A stretch of DNA of 64,000 bases from Thalassospira sp. MCCC 1A03138 (GCF_002115785.1 NZ_JFJY01000008.1:62001-126000); one strand, 5' to 3'. Positions 9,077-18,269 are shown, counted from the stretch's first letter. A program made the numbers and translations. Notes: generated from the letters alone by a model not told the origin.

Positions 9077-9790
9077 CTATTGGGAAGCAGATAAGGCGGG
9101 CTTTTGCGACACCGGAAGCATCGATAGCCTTTTGGCCAGATAGCTTTGTCTTGATGCGATAAAATGATGAAGTTCCCCATGATACGTTTGGGGGACTACC
9201 GTCTGCACGATATCGTTTTTTAACAATCGTTCGCTCCAGCCACGAACATGTTCAAACCCCGCAAACAAATCCCGGTTAAGCCCGTATACCAATACCGGAA
9301 ATGCCCGAAACGCGGTCGCATAGGCCATATCGACCATGCATAGCCCAACCTCGCGAAAGGGTCCGGCGGCTTCAAACTTCTTGTTGAGTATGGCCAAGAT
9401 CAGGCCGATCCTGTGCAATGTCAGATCGCAGTCATGCTCATTATGAGCCCGATACACAAGATCTGCAGTTAGCGACAATATCCGCTCTGCTCGTAAAATC
9501 CAGATACTGTGTTCGGCACTCTCAATCAGATCGACCGGATAAAGCGCACGACCATTAATCCTGTCGAGATAATCGCAAATAACCGCAGCCTCGGTTAGCG
9601 GTCGCGTTTGGTCAAGAAGCAAGACCGGCACTTGCCTTTCCGAACTGAACTTTTCAAGCCAGGCTGGCTTGTCTTCCAAACGAATATCTTCCCTTTCATG
9701 ATCAATCGCGTAGTGCCCCATAACCATTGCAACCCGTTGCACATACGGGCACAGCCGGTGGCCTATCAGCTTAAAATGCGGATGTTCCAC
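9077..9790 (-). CDS. Glutathione S-transferase family protein
   Basis: A 237-residue cytosolic protein with an N-terminal thioredoxin-like domain (residues 6-75) and a helical C-terminal domain. The motif CPYVQR near residue 14 gives a cysteine-type active site, as in omega or beta GSTs and glutathionyl-hydroquinone lyases, rather than a serine or tyrosine. The cis-proline appears in QVPVLLLD near residue 53. Translation probably begins at GTG 9790, because a complete AAGGAGG lies 5 nt before it and overlaps the alternative GTG at 9796. The substrate is unknown; the neighbouring VOC and quinone reductase genes hint at electrophile handling. Confidence 0.85.
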   Translation of the reverse strand: MEHPHFKLIGHRLCPYVQRVAMVMGHYAIDHEREDIRLEDKPAWLEKFSSERQVPVLLLDQTRPLTEAAVICDYLDRINGRALYPVDLIESAEHSIWILRAERILSLTADLVYRAHNEHDCDLTLHRIGLILAILNKKFEAAGPFREVGLCMVDMAYATAFRAFPVLVYGLNRDLFAGFEHVRGWSERLLKNDIVQTVVPQTYHGELHHFIASRQSYLAKRLSMLPVSQKPALSASQ

Positions 9791-9845
9791 CCCCACCTCC
9801 TTTTAGCCGTCTTTTTTCCCAAAAAAGCGCCAAGTTTCAGGCAAA

Positions 9846-10223
9846 TCACGACATGTAATGAATGTTGATTTTATTGCCATCCGGATCGCGAAAATAGGCT
9901 GCATAAAAACCGCTATCATCACCGCCGCGCGCGCCCGGTTCCCCTTCCGATTCTGCCCCGACACTGATCGCCTTGCTGTATACGGCGTCAACCTCGTCCT
10001 TTGATTTTCCCTGCAGGGCGATCATTACACCATTCCCAACGGTCGCCCGCCTGCCGTCAAAAGGCAGATGAATCGAAAAATTGGCTTCTCCTTCCGCGCG
10101 TGACCAGACAATGAAATCTTCCATCTCCATCACCCGCTTGGCTCCCATCATGCCAAGAATGACGTCGTAAAATGCCCCGGACGTGGCAAGGTTGTTTGTC
10201 CCGATCGATGTATAACCAATCAT
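9846..10223 (-). CDS. VOC family (glyoxalase/bleomycin-resistance fold) protein
   Basis: A 125-residue cytosolic protein with the paired beta-alpha-beta-beta-beta modules of the vicinal oxygen chelate family. It opens with IGTNNLATSGAFYDVILGMM and ends with YAAYFRDPDGNKINIHY, where the FRDPDGN turn is diagnostic. Such proteins can be metal-dependent lyases, dioxygenases or antibiotic-binding proteins; nothing here decides among them. ATG 10223 is chosen over the longer frame because GAGAG lies upstream and homology starts there. It is divergent from a LysR regulator with a 12-bp palindrome between them. Confidence 0.88.
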   Translation of the reverse strand: MIGYTSIGTNNLATSGAFYDVILGMMGAKRVMEMEDFIVWSRAEGEANFSIHLPFDGRRATVGNGVMIALQGKSKDEVDAVYSKAISVGAESEGEPGARGGDDSGFYAAYFRDPDGNKINIHYMS

Positions 10224-10267
10224 TTTGCTCTCTCTTGGTTGTCTCGTTTGATCGGCTTCACCGTATG

Positions 10268-10318
10268 AATTTGCAAATTTACAATAAATAGGCAATTTTG
10301 AAGAAATATATTGCAAAT
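10268..10318. promoter_or_regulatory. Candidate LysR operator in VOC/lysR intergenic region
   Basis: AATTTGCAAATT (10268-10279) is a perfect 12-bp palindrome, and TTGCAAAT recurs at 10311-10318. The two sites lie in the 108-bp divergent promoter region, as expected for LysR recognition and activation sites. Confidence 0.45.
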
Positions 10319-10331
10319 CTGAAAGATCAAA

Positions 10332-11225
10332 ATGGATTGGAATTATGTGAAATCGTTTCTTGCCGTTGTCGACGCCGGGTCACTTGAAAAAGCAGCCGAA
10401 CGTCTGAATGTCAGCAATACAACGGTATTTCGCCATATCCATGCATTGGAAAAAGAAACCGGAACACGCCTATTCGAACGGATCAAAGGCCGTTACAGCC
10501 TGACCGAAGCAGGTGAAGAGATGCTTGGTCACGCCCGGCAAATCCTGAACAATTTCGAAGCTATCAATCTAAGTGTTTCCGGGCGCGATATTGCCGCTGC
10601 TGGGACGGTCCGAATTACCGCACCGACAAGCTTTGCCTATTTCATTCTGCCTGATTATTTCGCTCGCTTACAGACGGCCTACCCAGACATCAGCCTTGAA
10701 CTTCTGGCAAGTAATCAGGAATTCAACATGGCCGAACGCCATGCTGATATCGCGATACGGGTCGCGGAATTGCCGCCCGAATATCTTGTCGGTCGCGAAA
10801 TTCGCAAGATAGATTGGGGACTTTACGCAAATCACGATATGGCAAAAAAAACCGAGCAGAATTTCAATGCCCTGAAATTCCCGGATCGCTTGCCCGGTGA
10901 TTTTATCGGTGCCAGCGGAGCTCTAAGAAATCACCCTGTATTTAAATGGCTCGACGAAAACCACGCTGACCGGATCATCCATCGTAGCGACGATTTTGTT
11001 GCAATGGCAGGCCTTGCTGGCGCCGGAATTGGATATGCTTGCCTGCCTGCTGATCTGGCGATCCCCGATCTTGAACGCGTTACGTCTCTGCATCAATTTG
11101 CACCAAACAGGCTTTGGGTGCTTACTCATCCAGAACTCAAACGCATTGAACGCATCAAGCTGGTTCTGCAATGGCTCGGAAATGCGCTTAAAAACGACCC
11201 CCGCTTGATATCGCCAGCTCGGTAA
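10332..11225 (+). CDS. LysR family transcriptional regulator
   Basis: A 297-residue DNA-binding regulator. The winged helix-turn-helix occupies residues 1-60 (DWNYVKSFLAVVDAGSLEKA, then ERLNVSNTTVFRHIHALEKE) and a periplasmic-binding-protein-like effector domain covers about 88-290. It resembles the group that includes AaeR- and DsdC-like regulators of aromatic or redox genes, but a specific effector cannot be assigned. It is divergently transcribed from the VOC gene and may control it through TTGCAAAT-containing sites in the shared promoter. Confidence 0.92.
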   Translation: MDWNYVKSFLAVVDAGSLEKAAERLNVSNTTVFRHIHALEKETGTRLFERIKGRYSLTEAGEEMLGHARQILNNFEAINLSVSGRDIAAAGTVRITAPTSFAYFILPDYFARLQTAYPDISLELLASNQEFNMAERHADIAIRVAELPPEYLVGREIRKIDWGLYANHDMAKKTEQNFNALKFPDRLPGDFIGASGALRNHPVFKWLDENHADRIIHRSDDFVAMAGLAGAGIGYACLPADLAIPDLERVTSLHQFAPNRLWVLTHPELKRIERIKLVLQWLGNALKNDPRLISPAR

Positions 11226-11385
11226 CAAAGCCTGGGTCAATAAGCTGTCACGCGCCCTTTTCTGGACATCACGCGTAACTGGGTCCAATATATTCGCAAG
11301 CAAAAGCAAGGCCGTACAATAAATGGCACTGTAAGGTAAAGGGAACGGCCCGGCGCACATCGCCTTGCGGCCAAAGGAGCAAGTC

Positions 11386-11931
11386 ATGAAGATCAGAAGC
11401 GCTGGCCTCCTGTCCGGTCTTGTTGTTTCTGCGGCACTGCTGTCGGGCTGCGTGCAGCCCACCGCACAAAGCAATTCCCCCACCAATACCACGGCGGAAA
11501 TCGTAACCCCGTGGGGTGGCACGACCACGTCAACATTCGCAAATGCGCCAGCCAATACTGCAAATGACAAATTTGTCATGGCGCCAGATCCGAAAAAGGC
11601 CGCAATCACCGATATGCAGCGCCAGCAAATCGACGAGGCGCGTATCGCCCTTGGTATACTTGATCGCATGGCGCAACGCTGTGTTCAGCAAAACGACCCG
11701 GCAGCCTGCAACACGCTGCAGACCAACTGGTCAACCCTGTCACAGCAATTGCGCAAAAGCCTTGCGATCATTTCGGGCGACAGCATGGGAACAATGCCGT
11801 CTGCCGGTGCACCAATGATGGCCGATCCAACAACGGGAACGTCAACACCTGGTCCGGCCACGATGCCCAATGACAGTGTCCCGACCATGGAAAGGACCAT
11901 TCCGATGATGTCACGTCCTGCCGACGGCTGA
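11386..11931 (+). CDS. Putative lipoprotein of unknown function
   Basis: I do not recognise a family for this 181-residue protein. It begins with a lipoprotein signal peptide (KIRSAGLLSGLVVSAALLSG then Cys at about residue 22), so it is expected to be lipid-anchored in the periplasm. A helical central part contains DMQRQQIDEARIALGILD and two cysteines near residues 104 and 113. The C-terminus is a Met/Pro/Thr-rich low-complexity tail from about residue 130. ATG 11386 follows AAGGAG closely. It stands alone between a LysR gene and a stress protein gene. Confidence 0.8.
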   Translation: MKIRSAGLLSGLVVSAALLSGCVQPTAQSNSPTNTTAEIVTPWGGTTTSTFANAPANTANDKFVMAPDPKKAAITDMQRQQIDEARIALGILDRMAQRCVQQNDPAACNTLQTNWSTLSQQLRKSLAIISGDSMGTMPSAGAPMMADPTTGTSTPGPATMPNDSVPTMERTIPMMSRPADG

Positions 11932-12108
11932 GCCAATTTCACGGACAGTCATTTTCTCGCCACAGGGTTACGCGATACTCTATACACGCGGTAAGTGTAA
12001 TTTGAGATAGAACAAAGAACGCCAGCACTGATCGCATTAGACTGCTTCTCATAACCACGCTAGCCGCCTTGATCGAAGGCGGGGCTGCCCGGAAAAGGAG
12101 ACTGGCAG

Positions 12109-12951
12109 ATGTATCGGGATATCCTTGTTCATATCGACAATTCGGCCCCTTGCGCCCAACGGCTTTCGGTTGCCCTGAAAGTTGCCAAAGCGCACAAAGC
12201 CCATCTGACCGGGCTGTTTCTTCTGCCCTATGCGGAAATTCCGCGTTTCATGGAAGTTCAGATTTCCCAGGAAATCATCAATCAGCAGCGTGCTGCAATG
12301 GCCGAAACTGCCAAGGAAGCCAAGCGCGATTTCGCCAAAGCCTGCGAAGATGCCGGTGTAACCTTCAGCTGGCAGGAAACACCATGTTCTGCCGCCGAGA
12401 TTGCCGACACGGTTGCCATGTATGCGCGCCATCACGACCTGACGGTTCTGGGCCAGTATGATCCGGACAGTGCCGACCCGTCTTCGACCTCGGAAATGCC
12501 CGACAAGGCTATTCTGACCGCAGGCACCCCGGTTCTGGTCGTGCCTTATGCCGGTCGGTTCGAAACGATTGGCGAACGCGTCATGGTTGCATGGAAACCC
12601 TATCGCGAAGCCGTCCGTGCGGTGAATGACGGCATGGCGTTTCTTGAAAATGCAAAATCGGCTCTCGTACTCTGCGCAGACCCGAACAAGGGGGCACGTG
12701 ATTCTATTCCGGTGCCGGGTGTCGATATCGGATCGCGGCTTGAACGCCACGGTGTCAATGTTCGCAAGGAAAGCATGAATGCCAGCGGAATAAGTGTTGG
12801 CGATCTTTTACTGTCACGTGCGGCAGATGAAAGTATCGATTTGATCCTTTGCGGCGCATATGGCCGCCCGCGTCTGCGCGAACTGATGCTGGGAGGGGTA
12901 ACTCAGCACCTTCTACGTCACATGACGGTGCCGGTTCTGATGTCGCACTAA
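12109..12951 (+). CDS. Tandem-domain universal stress protein
   Basis: A 280-residue cytosolic protein with two Usp folds, roughly residues 1-145 and 155-280. The first starts with YRDILVHIDNSAPCAQRLSV; the second ends with the ATP-loop-like LGGVTQHLLRHMTVPVLMSH and an upstream ILCGAYGRPRLRELMLGG. Usp proteins help cells endure stationary phase, oxidative and metabolic stress. A second, related tandem Usp is present at 21.9-22.7 kb on the other strand. ATG 12109 has GGAGAC upstream. It is followed by a strong terminator and appears monocistronic. Confidence 0.93.
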   Translation: MYRDILVHIDNSAPCAQRLSVALKVAKAHKAHLTGLFLLPYAEIPRFMEVQISQEIINQQRAAMAETAKEAKRDFAKACEDAGVTFSWQETPCSAAEIADTVAMYARHHDLTVLGQYDPDSADPSSTSEMPDKAILTAGTPVLVVPYAGRFETIGERVMVAWKPYREAVRAVNDGMAFLENAKSALVLCADPNKGARDSIPVPGVDIGSRLERHGVNVRKESMNASGISVGDLLLSRAADESIDLILCGAYGRPRLRELMLGGVTQHLLRHMTVPVLMSH

Positions 12952-12975
12952 GTTACGACCGACGACAGCGTTACC

Positions 12976-13010
12976 AAACCGGCCGGTGCCCCTTGCCCGG
13001 CCGGTTTTGC
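12976..13010 (+). terminator. Terminator after universal stress gene
   Basis: The 11-bp stem AAACCGGCCGG with CCGGCCGGTTT is followed by TTGCTTTGGGCTTTT and has a GC-rich core. Confidence 0.75.
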
Positions 13011-13160
13011 TTTGGGCTTTTATTTTGATGTTTCCTGTTTTGACGAACCGCCAAAGGAGCACCGCCGGAACAAGGCCCAACTAATGATTTCCAACCCGCA
13101 GAATGCTGACTAAAGTGCCTGAAAGCATCAGGAACTTTCCTGCACGAAACAGAGGTTATC

Positions 13161-14561
13161 ATGACCACAAACGCCACCATCACCCCAACTGCCCCATCGA
13201 CCAAAGGCAATTCCGCAGCCAGCCGCGATATCGCAAGCTATCTGCATCCCTATACCAACCTTGCTGCGCACGAAAAAACCGGGCCGCATATCATTTCAAA
13301 GGGCCACGGGATTTACGTGACCGACGACAATGGCCGCGATTTCATCGAAGGCATGGCAGGTCTTTGGTGTGCATCGCTTGGTTTTGGCGAAAAGCGCCTT
13401 GTTGAAGCCGCAACAAAGCAGCTTGAAACCCTGCCCTATTATCACACATTCGCATCGCGCAGCACCAACCCGGCGATTGATCTGGCCGAGAAGCTTCTGG
13501 AACTTGTACCCGTCCCGATGTCCAAGGTGTTCTTTGCCAATAGCGGTTCAGAAGCAACTGATTCTGCGGTGAAGATGGTCTGGTATTATCACAATGCCAT
13601 CGGCCAGCCGGAAAAGAAAAAGATCATCTCGCGCAAGAAGGGTTATCACGGGGTGACGGTGGCTGCGGCCTCGATGACCGGGCTTCCGGGCAATCACAAA
13701 ATGTTTGATCTGCCGATTGATCGCATCATCCATACCGAAACCCCGCATTACTGGCGCGAAGCCCAGCCCGGCGAGGAAGAAGAAGATTTCGCGACCCGTC
13801 TGGCCGAACAGCTTGAAGACCTGATCCAGGCCGAAGGTCCGGAAACCGTCGGCGCATTTATTGCAGAGCCTATCATGGGGGCCGGTGGCGTCATCGTGCC
13901 GCCGCGCACCTATTTCGAAAAGGTGCAGGAAGTTCTGGATCGTTACAATATCCTGTTCATTGCCGACGAGGTCATTTGCGGTTTTGGGCGGACGGGGCGG
14001 ATGTTTGCCACCGAAACCTTCCGGCTTCAACCCGACATGATCACGGTCGCCAAGCAGCTTTCATCGGCCTATCAGCCGATTTCGGCCCTGTTCATCAATG
14101 ACAAGATTTATCAGGCGGCGAAAAAGGCATCCGATGAAGTTGGTACCTTTGGCCATGGCTTTACCTATTCCGGCCATCCGGTCGCGGCTGCGGTCGCCCT
14201 TGAAACGCTGCGCATCTACGAAGAGGACGGTATTGTAGAACATGTCCGCAATGTCATGTCGCCGTTCCAGAAACGCCTAAAGGACCTGAACAAATTTGAA
14301 CATATTGGCGAAACCCGCGGACGCGGGCTGATTGGCGCATTTGAACTGGTCGCTGATAAATGCCTGAAAACACCAATGCAGCCTGTCGGTGCTGCCGGTA
14401 AGGCCGTTGTTGCAAAATGTATGGACCACGGTGTGATCTTGCGTGCACTTGGTGACAGCGTTGCCTTTTGCCCACCACTGATCATTACCGAAGAACAGGT
14501 TCATGACATGTTCGACAAGGTCGAAGCGGCCCTTGCGGACTGGCATGAAAGCCTCGGCTAA
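13161..14561 (+). CDS. Class III (omega) aminotransferase
   Basis: A 466-residue PLP enzyme of fold type I, class III. It transfers an amino group between an omega-amino donor and probably pyruvate. The PLP-phosphate segment NSGSEATDSAVKMVWYYHNA is near residue 125, the aspartate pairing with the cofactor lies in LFIADEVICGFGRTG near 267, and the Schiff-base lysine is in MITVAKQLSSAYQPISA near 298. It resembles the putrescine/spermidine, beta-alanine and taurine pyruvate aminotransferase group, but I cannot separate these by eye. AGAGG precedes the ATG. No catabolic partners are adjacent. A hairpin follows at 14597. Confidence 0.93.
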   Translation: MTTNATITPTAPSTKGNSAASRDIASYLHPYTNLAAHEKTGPHIISKGHGIYVTDDNGRDFIEGMAGLWCASLGFGEKRLVEAATKQLETLPYYHTFASRSTNPAIDLAEKLLELVPVPMSKVFFANSGSEATDSAVKMVWYYHNAIGQPEKKKIISRKKGYHGVTVAAASMTGLPGNHKMFDLPIDRIIHTETPHYWREAQPGEEEEDFATRLAEQLEDLIQAEGPETVGAFIAEPIMGAGGVIVPPRTYFEKVQEVLDRYNILFIADEVICGFGRTGRMFATETFRLQPDMITVAKQLSSAYQPISALFINDKIYQAAKKASDEVGTFGHGFTYSGHPVAAAVALETLRIYEEDGIVEHVRNVMSPFQKRLKDLNKFEHIGETRGRGLIGAFELVADKCLKTPMQPVGAAGKAVVAKCMDHGVILRALGDSVAFCPPLIITEEQVHDMFDKVEAALADWHESLG

Positions 14562-14596
14562 ATCCATAACATTCCAGAAAACATATTAAAAACAAA

Positions 14597-14634
14597 CACC
14601 TGCCGCCGCACTCCAGCGAATACGGCGGCAGGTG
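14597..14634. terminator. GC-rich hairpin after aminotransferase gene
   Basis: CACCTGCCGCCG and CGGCGGCAGGTG form a perfect 12-bp stem with a 14-nt loop. There is no T run on the + strand, so this may be a Rho-assisted terminator or mRNA-stabilising hairpin. Confidence 0.5.
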
Positions 14635-14893
14635 AGTAGCCTTGAACTTCTGAAATGGAACAATCGATAGATTTTGCCGCTTGTTTAAATTGATTTAATT
14701 GTGGGTCGGAAGTCCTTTCAAAACCTTGCCAAATGCGATCAATAGCGCCAAATTGGAAAGTGAATGGGGAACCGCCCAACGCCACGAGATGGCGTGATCG
14801 ACACACAATGAATGGACGCCTTCTTTGACAGCGTGGTTCGCAGTGAAGCTTTGCTGAAAAGTTTTAGCTGAAACTGGAATCGCTTTAAAATTT

Positions 14894-14907
14894 TTGACAA
14901 GGGTCAA
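14894..14907. promoter_or_regulatory. FNR/FixK-type binding palindrome upstream of hemA
   Basis: TTGACAAGGGTCAA is a perfect TTGAC-N4-GTCAA dyad, the form recognised by the FNR/FixK/FnrL branch of the CRP family. It lies 176 bp before the hemA start, where oxygen-responsive control of heme synthesis is well precedented in alphaproteobacteria. Confidence 0.6.
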
Positions 14908-15083
14908 TGCCAAGTCGGAAGCCATGTCCGATAAGGAAGTTATCAAGACCCGGTCAGACGGGACCATGCTGATCCGGAGATGTACGCATATCCGGCCAGG
15001 ACCAGAGCTTTACCAAGGGAGAGAGAACGGGATGAGACACAAGCCCGTACCCGCGGTAAAGAGACAGGCGAAAGACACAAAAG

Positions 15084-16301
15084 ATGAATTATAACACCTT
15101 CTTTAAAGACGCGTTGTCCGGCCTCAAGGCTGAAGGCCGTTACCGCGTATTCGCCAATCTTGAACGTATTGTCGGTGAATTTCCCAAGGCCATGTATCAC
15201 CCCGATAACGGTGATACACCGCGCAAAATTACGGTCTGGTGCTCAAACGACTATCTCGGCATGGGGCAACATCCCACGGTTCTTGAAGCCATGCAAAACG
15301 CCGTCACCGGTCAGGGTGGCGGGGCGGGTGGAACACGAAATATTTCCGGCTCCAACCATCTGCATGTCGCGCTTGAGAATGAACTCGCCGATCTGCATGG
15401 CAAGGAAGCAGCCCTTCTGATGACATCGGGCTATGTCGCCAACTGGACGACGCTTTCGACCCTTGGCTCGAAGCTGCCGGATTGTGTGATCATTTCCGAC
15501 TCGTTCAATCACAATTCCATGATCGAAGGCATGCGCCATTCAAAGGCGGAACGCCGGATATGGAAACATAACGACGTCGAACATCTTGAAGAAATCCTGC
15601 GCGATCTGGGGCCGAACCGCGCCAAGATCGTTGCGTTCGAGTCCGTTTATTCAATGGATGGCGACATCGCACCGATCGCCGAAATCCTTGATCTGTGCGA
15701 AAAATACAACGCGATTTCGTATCTCGACGAAGTCCATGCGGTTGGCATGTATGGTCCGCGCGGCGGCGGCGTCGCCGAACGCGACGGCGTGATGGACCGC
15801 GTTGATATCGTCCAAGGCACGCTTGCCAAGGCCTTTGGCGTTATTGGCGGCTATATCGCTGGTAAAACCGAAATCGTCGATTTCGTGCGCAGCTTTGGCA
15901 ACGGCTTTATCTTTACCAGCTCCCATCCGCCCAGCATCGCGGCTGGTGCACTGGCATCGGTTCGCCACCTCAAAGACAGCAATGTAGAACGCGAAGCGCA
16001 GAAAGAACGTGCCGAAACGCTGCGTGAACGTATGCGTGCCGCCGGTCTTCCGGTCATGGATGCGCCAAGTCATATCGTGCCGCTGATGGTGGGCGACGCC
16101 AGCATGTGCAAGGAAGCCAGCGACCGGTTACTGTTTGATCACGACATCTATGTCCAGCCGATCAACTATCCGACCGTACCGCGCGGCACAGAACGGCTGC
16201 GCTTTACCCCCGGCCCCCTTCACAATGATGAACTGATCGATCACCTGATCGATTCACTTCTGACCGTCTGGGGCCAGCTGGGCATCGCAAAAGCGGCATA
16301 A
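15084..16301 (+). CDS. hemA: 5-aminolevulinate synthase
   Basis: The 405-residue PLP enzyme condenses glycine and succinyl-CoA to 5-aminolevulinate, the entry to tetrapyrrole synthesis by the C4 (Shemin) route used in alphaproteobacteria. The N-terminal [14 protein letters not shown], the [16 protein letters not shown] segment near residue 76 and the Schiff-base lysine in [15 protein letters not shown] near residue 248 are as in characterised enzymes. Length is standard. It appears monocistronic, with a strong terminator behind it and a likely FNR/FixK-type site in the long upstream region, implying oxygen-responsive control. Confidence 0.97.
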   Translation: MNYNTFFKDALSGLKAEGRYRVFANLERIVGEFPKAMYHPDNGDTPRKITVWCSNDYLGMGQHPTVLEAMQNAVTGQGGGAGGTRNISGSNHLHVALENELADLHGKEAALLMTSGYVANWTTLSTLGSKLPDCVIISDSFNHNSMIEGMRHSKAERRIWKHNDVEHLEEILRDLGPNRAKIVAFESVYSMDGDIAPIAEILDLCEKYNAISYLDEVHAVGMYGPRGGGVAERDGVMDRVDIVQGTLAKAFGVIGGYIAGKTEIVDFVRSFGNGFIFTSSHPPSIAAGALASVRHLKDSNVEREAQKERAETLRERMRAAGLPVMDAPSHIVPLMVGDASMCKEASDRLLFDHDIYVQPINYPTVPRGTERLRFTPGPLHNDELIDHLIDSLLTVWGQLGIAKAA

Positions 16302-16335
16302 GGCGGAAAATCACGCAATCCGCGACAGAATACAT

Positions 16336-16375
16336 AAGACCGGCACAGACATGACCATGTGCCGGTCTTGCTTTT
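16336..16375 (+). terminator. Terminator after hemA
   Basis: AAGACCGGCACA and TGTGCCGGTCTT form a 12-bp stem with a 10-nt loop, followed by GCTTTTT. Confidence 0.88.
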
Positions 16376-17086
16376 TATGCACCAATAAGATCATTCAATT
16401 TCAAGACCGATATGTTAGATTGATCCAGTCATGTTGAAGCAGCAATTAAACATTCGTTTTGTAATCAATGCGGGTTCCCTTCTCGCAGGAGCCTTACCCC
16501 GAGTGGGGTGAGGAATGTATTCCTATACCTGCACTCGGGGTTTTGAAGTCAAACCTTCAATGACCTTCGATGAACATCCAACCGGATCGTTCGACAGGCA
16601 GGATTACAATGACAGCGTTGAAATACCATGCATTGGGTGGCATCCCCCCAAACAGCATTACATGCACGCAAACACAAGATGTGCGCATGTGTCCTATCGG
16701 TCGCCCTCAGCAATTCAAACGACTTGAAACTTTGCGCCCTCTGACAAGCTGGCTCTGCCCGGGCGATTTCATCTGCTTTTCGATTAATGATCAGCTGCCA
16801 CAGCCATCGTTCCTGAGCCTGAGCCTAACCAAACCTCAAAGCCATGACTGGCAATATCAATGATCACTCAACCAAGACTGGTGGCAACAGTCGCGATCCA
16901 AGCGTCGTTGATTTGCGCAGTTTTATCGGCCTGACCGTTATCGGCATGAAACCACGACAACGCAACCCGACGCCACAGTCAGAAGGCTCCTCCTTCAGGG
17001 GGGGCGGCCTTTGGTCCCGTTCGACTGAATCCTGTTTGCGACCTTATGTGTCGCAACATCACATCCCATCCAAAGGACTTTTCGAA
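16376..17086. other. Long gene-poor region before the Rnk-like gene
   Basis: About 710 bp without a convincing gene. Short open frames exist, for example 16570-16863 (97 codons) and 16468-16563, but they lack ribosome-binding sites and protein-like composition. The region holds a structured element at 16470-16544 and, near 16985-17013, a weak G/C-rich hairpin close to the Rnk-like start. It may be a long leader or contain a small RNA. Confidence 0.5.
16470..16544 (+). ncRNA. Candidate structured RNA with alternative hairpins
   Basis: Three inverted repeats follow each other. GCGGG/CTCGC flanks a 6-nt loop. CCTTACCCC (16492) can pair with GGGGTGAGG (16505). CCCCGAGTG (16497) can instead pair with CACTCGGGG (16532), enclosing AGGAAT-GT-ATTCCT and followed by TTTT. 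The last two share bases and exclude each other, as in attenuators and riboswitches. I do not recognise a known family, and transcription is unproven. Confidence 0.35.
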
Positions 17087-17506
17087 ATGCAAACCACTAC
17101 CAAAACCTTCACTGAAACCCAGTCCCATGATCCGGCCGTTTTCATCGATCAGACCATCGCCGATCAGCTTGAAAACCTTGCACGGGCCAATATTGGCCGG
17201 AACCCGATTGTCGCCAACCGCCTGCTTGATGAAATCGACAGGGCCGTGATTGCCACACGATCCGAACTGCCCCCTGATGCCATCACCATCGGATCGGAAG
17301 TCACATTCCGCGACAATGCGACCGGTGGCATGCAAACCATAATTCTTGTCATGCCCACCGAAGCAGACATATCCACCCACCGGATTTCGGTCATGACACC
17401 GGTTGGAGCAGCCCTGATCGGTATCAGAAAGGGTGAAACCATCTGGTGGCAAACGCCCGATGGTGAAGTCCGGGAACTGACCGTTCATGACGTCGTTGCC
17501 CCCTGA
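17087..17506 (+). CDS. Rnk-like nucleoside diphosphate kinase regulator (GreA/GreB C-terminal fold)
   Basis: A 139-residue cytosolic protein. The C-terminal half (residues 60-139) has the FKBP-like GreA/GreB domain, with ITIGSEVTFRDNATGGMQTI and MTPVGAALIGIRKGETIWW. The N-terminal helical part matches the short coiled segment of Rnk rather than the long Gre coiled-coil, so it should bind RNA polymerase without stimulating RNA cleavage. Rnk affects nucleoside diphosphate kinase levels in gammaproteobacteria; the role here is inferred. ATG 17087 has AAAGGA upstream, and longer in-frame starts are discounted because their extension has no domain-like sequence. Confidence 0.85.
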   Translation: MQTTTKTFTETQSHDPAVFIDQTIADQLENLARANIGRNPIVANRLLDEIDRAVIATRSELPPDAITIGSEVTFRDNATGGMQTIILVMPTEADISTHRISVMTPVGAALIGIRKGETIWWQTPDGEVRELTVHDVVAP

Positions 17507-17654
17507 ACGGGAACGATATGTCTTTGACAGTCTGTTTGCGGAATCATGATTGTGATCTATATTCACCGGTGCCGGGGTTTCTCCGGCATCGACACCTTGC
17601 AATTAAGAACCGTTCGCGTTAACATAGGTACCTGCAACATGACAGGGACCGTTT

Positions 17655-18194
17655 ATGTATTCGGATAGAACATTGCTGCCCAAAGAATGTCTGCGCCTCT
17701 GCGCACTTGGTACCCTTGCCCTTTCGGACAAACCGATCAGCTATGCCGATCTGGCCAATTCAGTGCGTCATTTTACCGCCCATATCATGGGGCCATCGCT
17801 TGATATGATGGGAAGCTCGCTTCAGCTTCTGAAGCTTGAAGGGCTGGTGCGCGAGGATTGCAATAGCGGGTCCTATTCAGATGCACAATTGTCGCTGACC
17901 AAGGCCGGGCACGATAAATTTCAGGAACTGATGCAGGGCACGCTTCGAGATACGTCGGGCGAACTTTCGCGGCTTGTCATGGCGCTTAAAATGCGGTTCT
18001 TGCATCTGCTTGATGATGAAACCCGTCGCGACCAGATCGAAATCCTGCATGACGTTTGCGAACTGGAACTTGATCGCGTTCTGGCACTGCGTGAAGACCA
18101 CGCAAACGAAGCCGCCCCGTTCACCGGATGGCTTGATATGGAAGCCCGTCGGCTGGAGCAAAAGCGCGACTGGCTTAAAAGCCTGTTGGTCTAA
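17655..18194 (+). CDS. PadR-like winged-helix protein
   Basis: A 179-residue, probably DNA-binding protein. The N-terminal 90 residues look like a winged helix: KECLRLCALGTLALSDKPIS, then YADLANSVRHFTAHIMGPSL and a wing around LVREDCNSGSYSDAQLSLTKAG. The C-terminal half is an acidic helical region (MRFLHLLDDETRRDQIEILH) that could dimerise, as in PadR proteins. AGGGA precedes the ATG. Its target is not evident; it stands between the Rnk-like and acetyltransferase genes on the same strand with gaps of 148 and 75 bp. Confidence 0.7.
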   Translation: MYSDRTLLPKECLRLCALGTLALSDKPISYADLANSVRHFTAHIMGPSLDMMGSSLQLLKLEGLVREDCNSGSYSDAQLSLTKAGHDKFQELMQGTLRDTSGELSRLVMALKMRFLHLLDDETRRDQIEILHDVCELELDRVLALREDHANEAAPFTGWLDMEARRLEQKRDWLKSLLV

Positions 18195-18269
18195 TTGATT
18201 TTCCCGTTATAGTCGTGTGACAGACCTGCAGGTAGCAGGCGTGAAGTCACAGGATGGGACGGGACGATC

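Larger units (their letters stand above)
14562..15083. other. Intergenic control region of hemA
   Basis: This 522-bp gap holds a GC-rich hairpin near its left end and an FNR/FixK-type palindrome at 14894. The remaining sequence has no credible coding frame. A second feature is the purine-rich stretch just before hemA that includes its ribosome-binding site. The length suggests a promoter with long 5' leader. Confidence 0.6.

Noticed and set aside
16468..16563. Possible leader peptide overlapping the alternative hairpins
   Set aside because: The 31-codon frame has no ribosome-binding site and no run of regulatory codons, so I do not claim translational attenuation.
16570..16863. A 97-codon open frame before the Rnk-like gene
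   Set aside because: No ribosome-binding site; composition looks random and it overlaps another frame leading into the Rnk-like gene.
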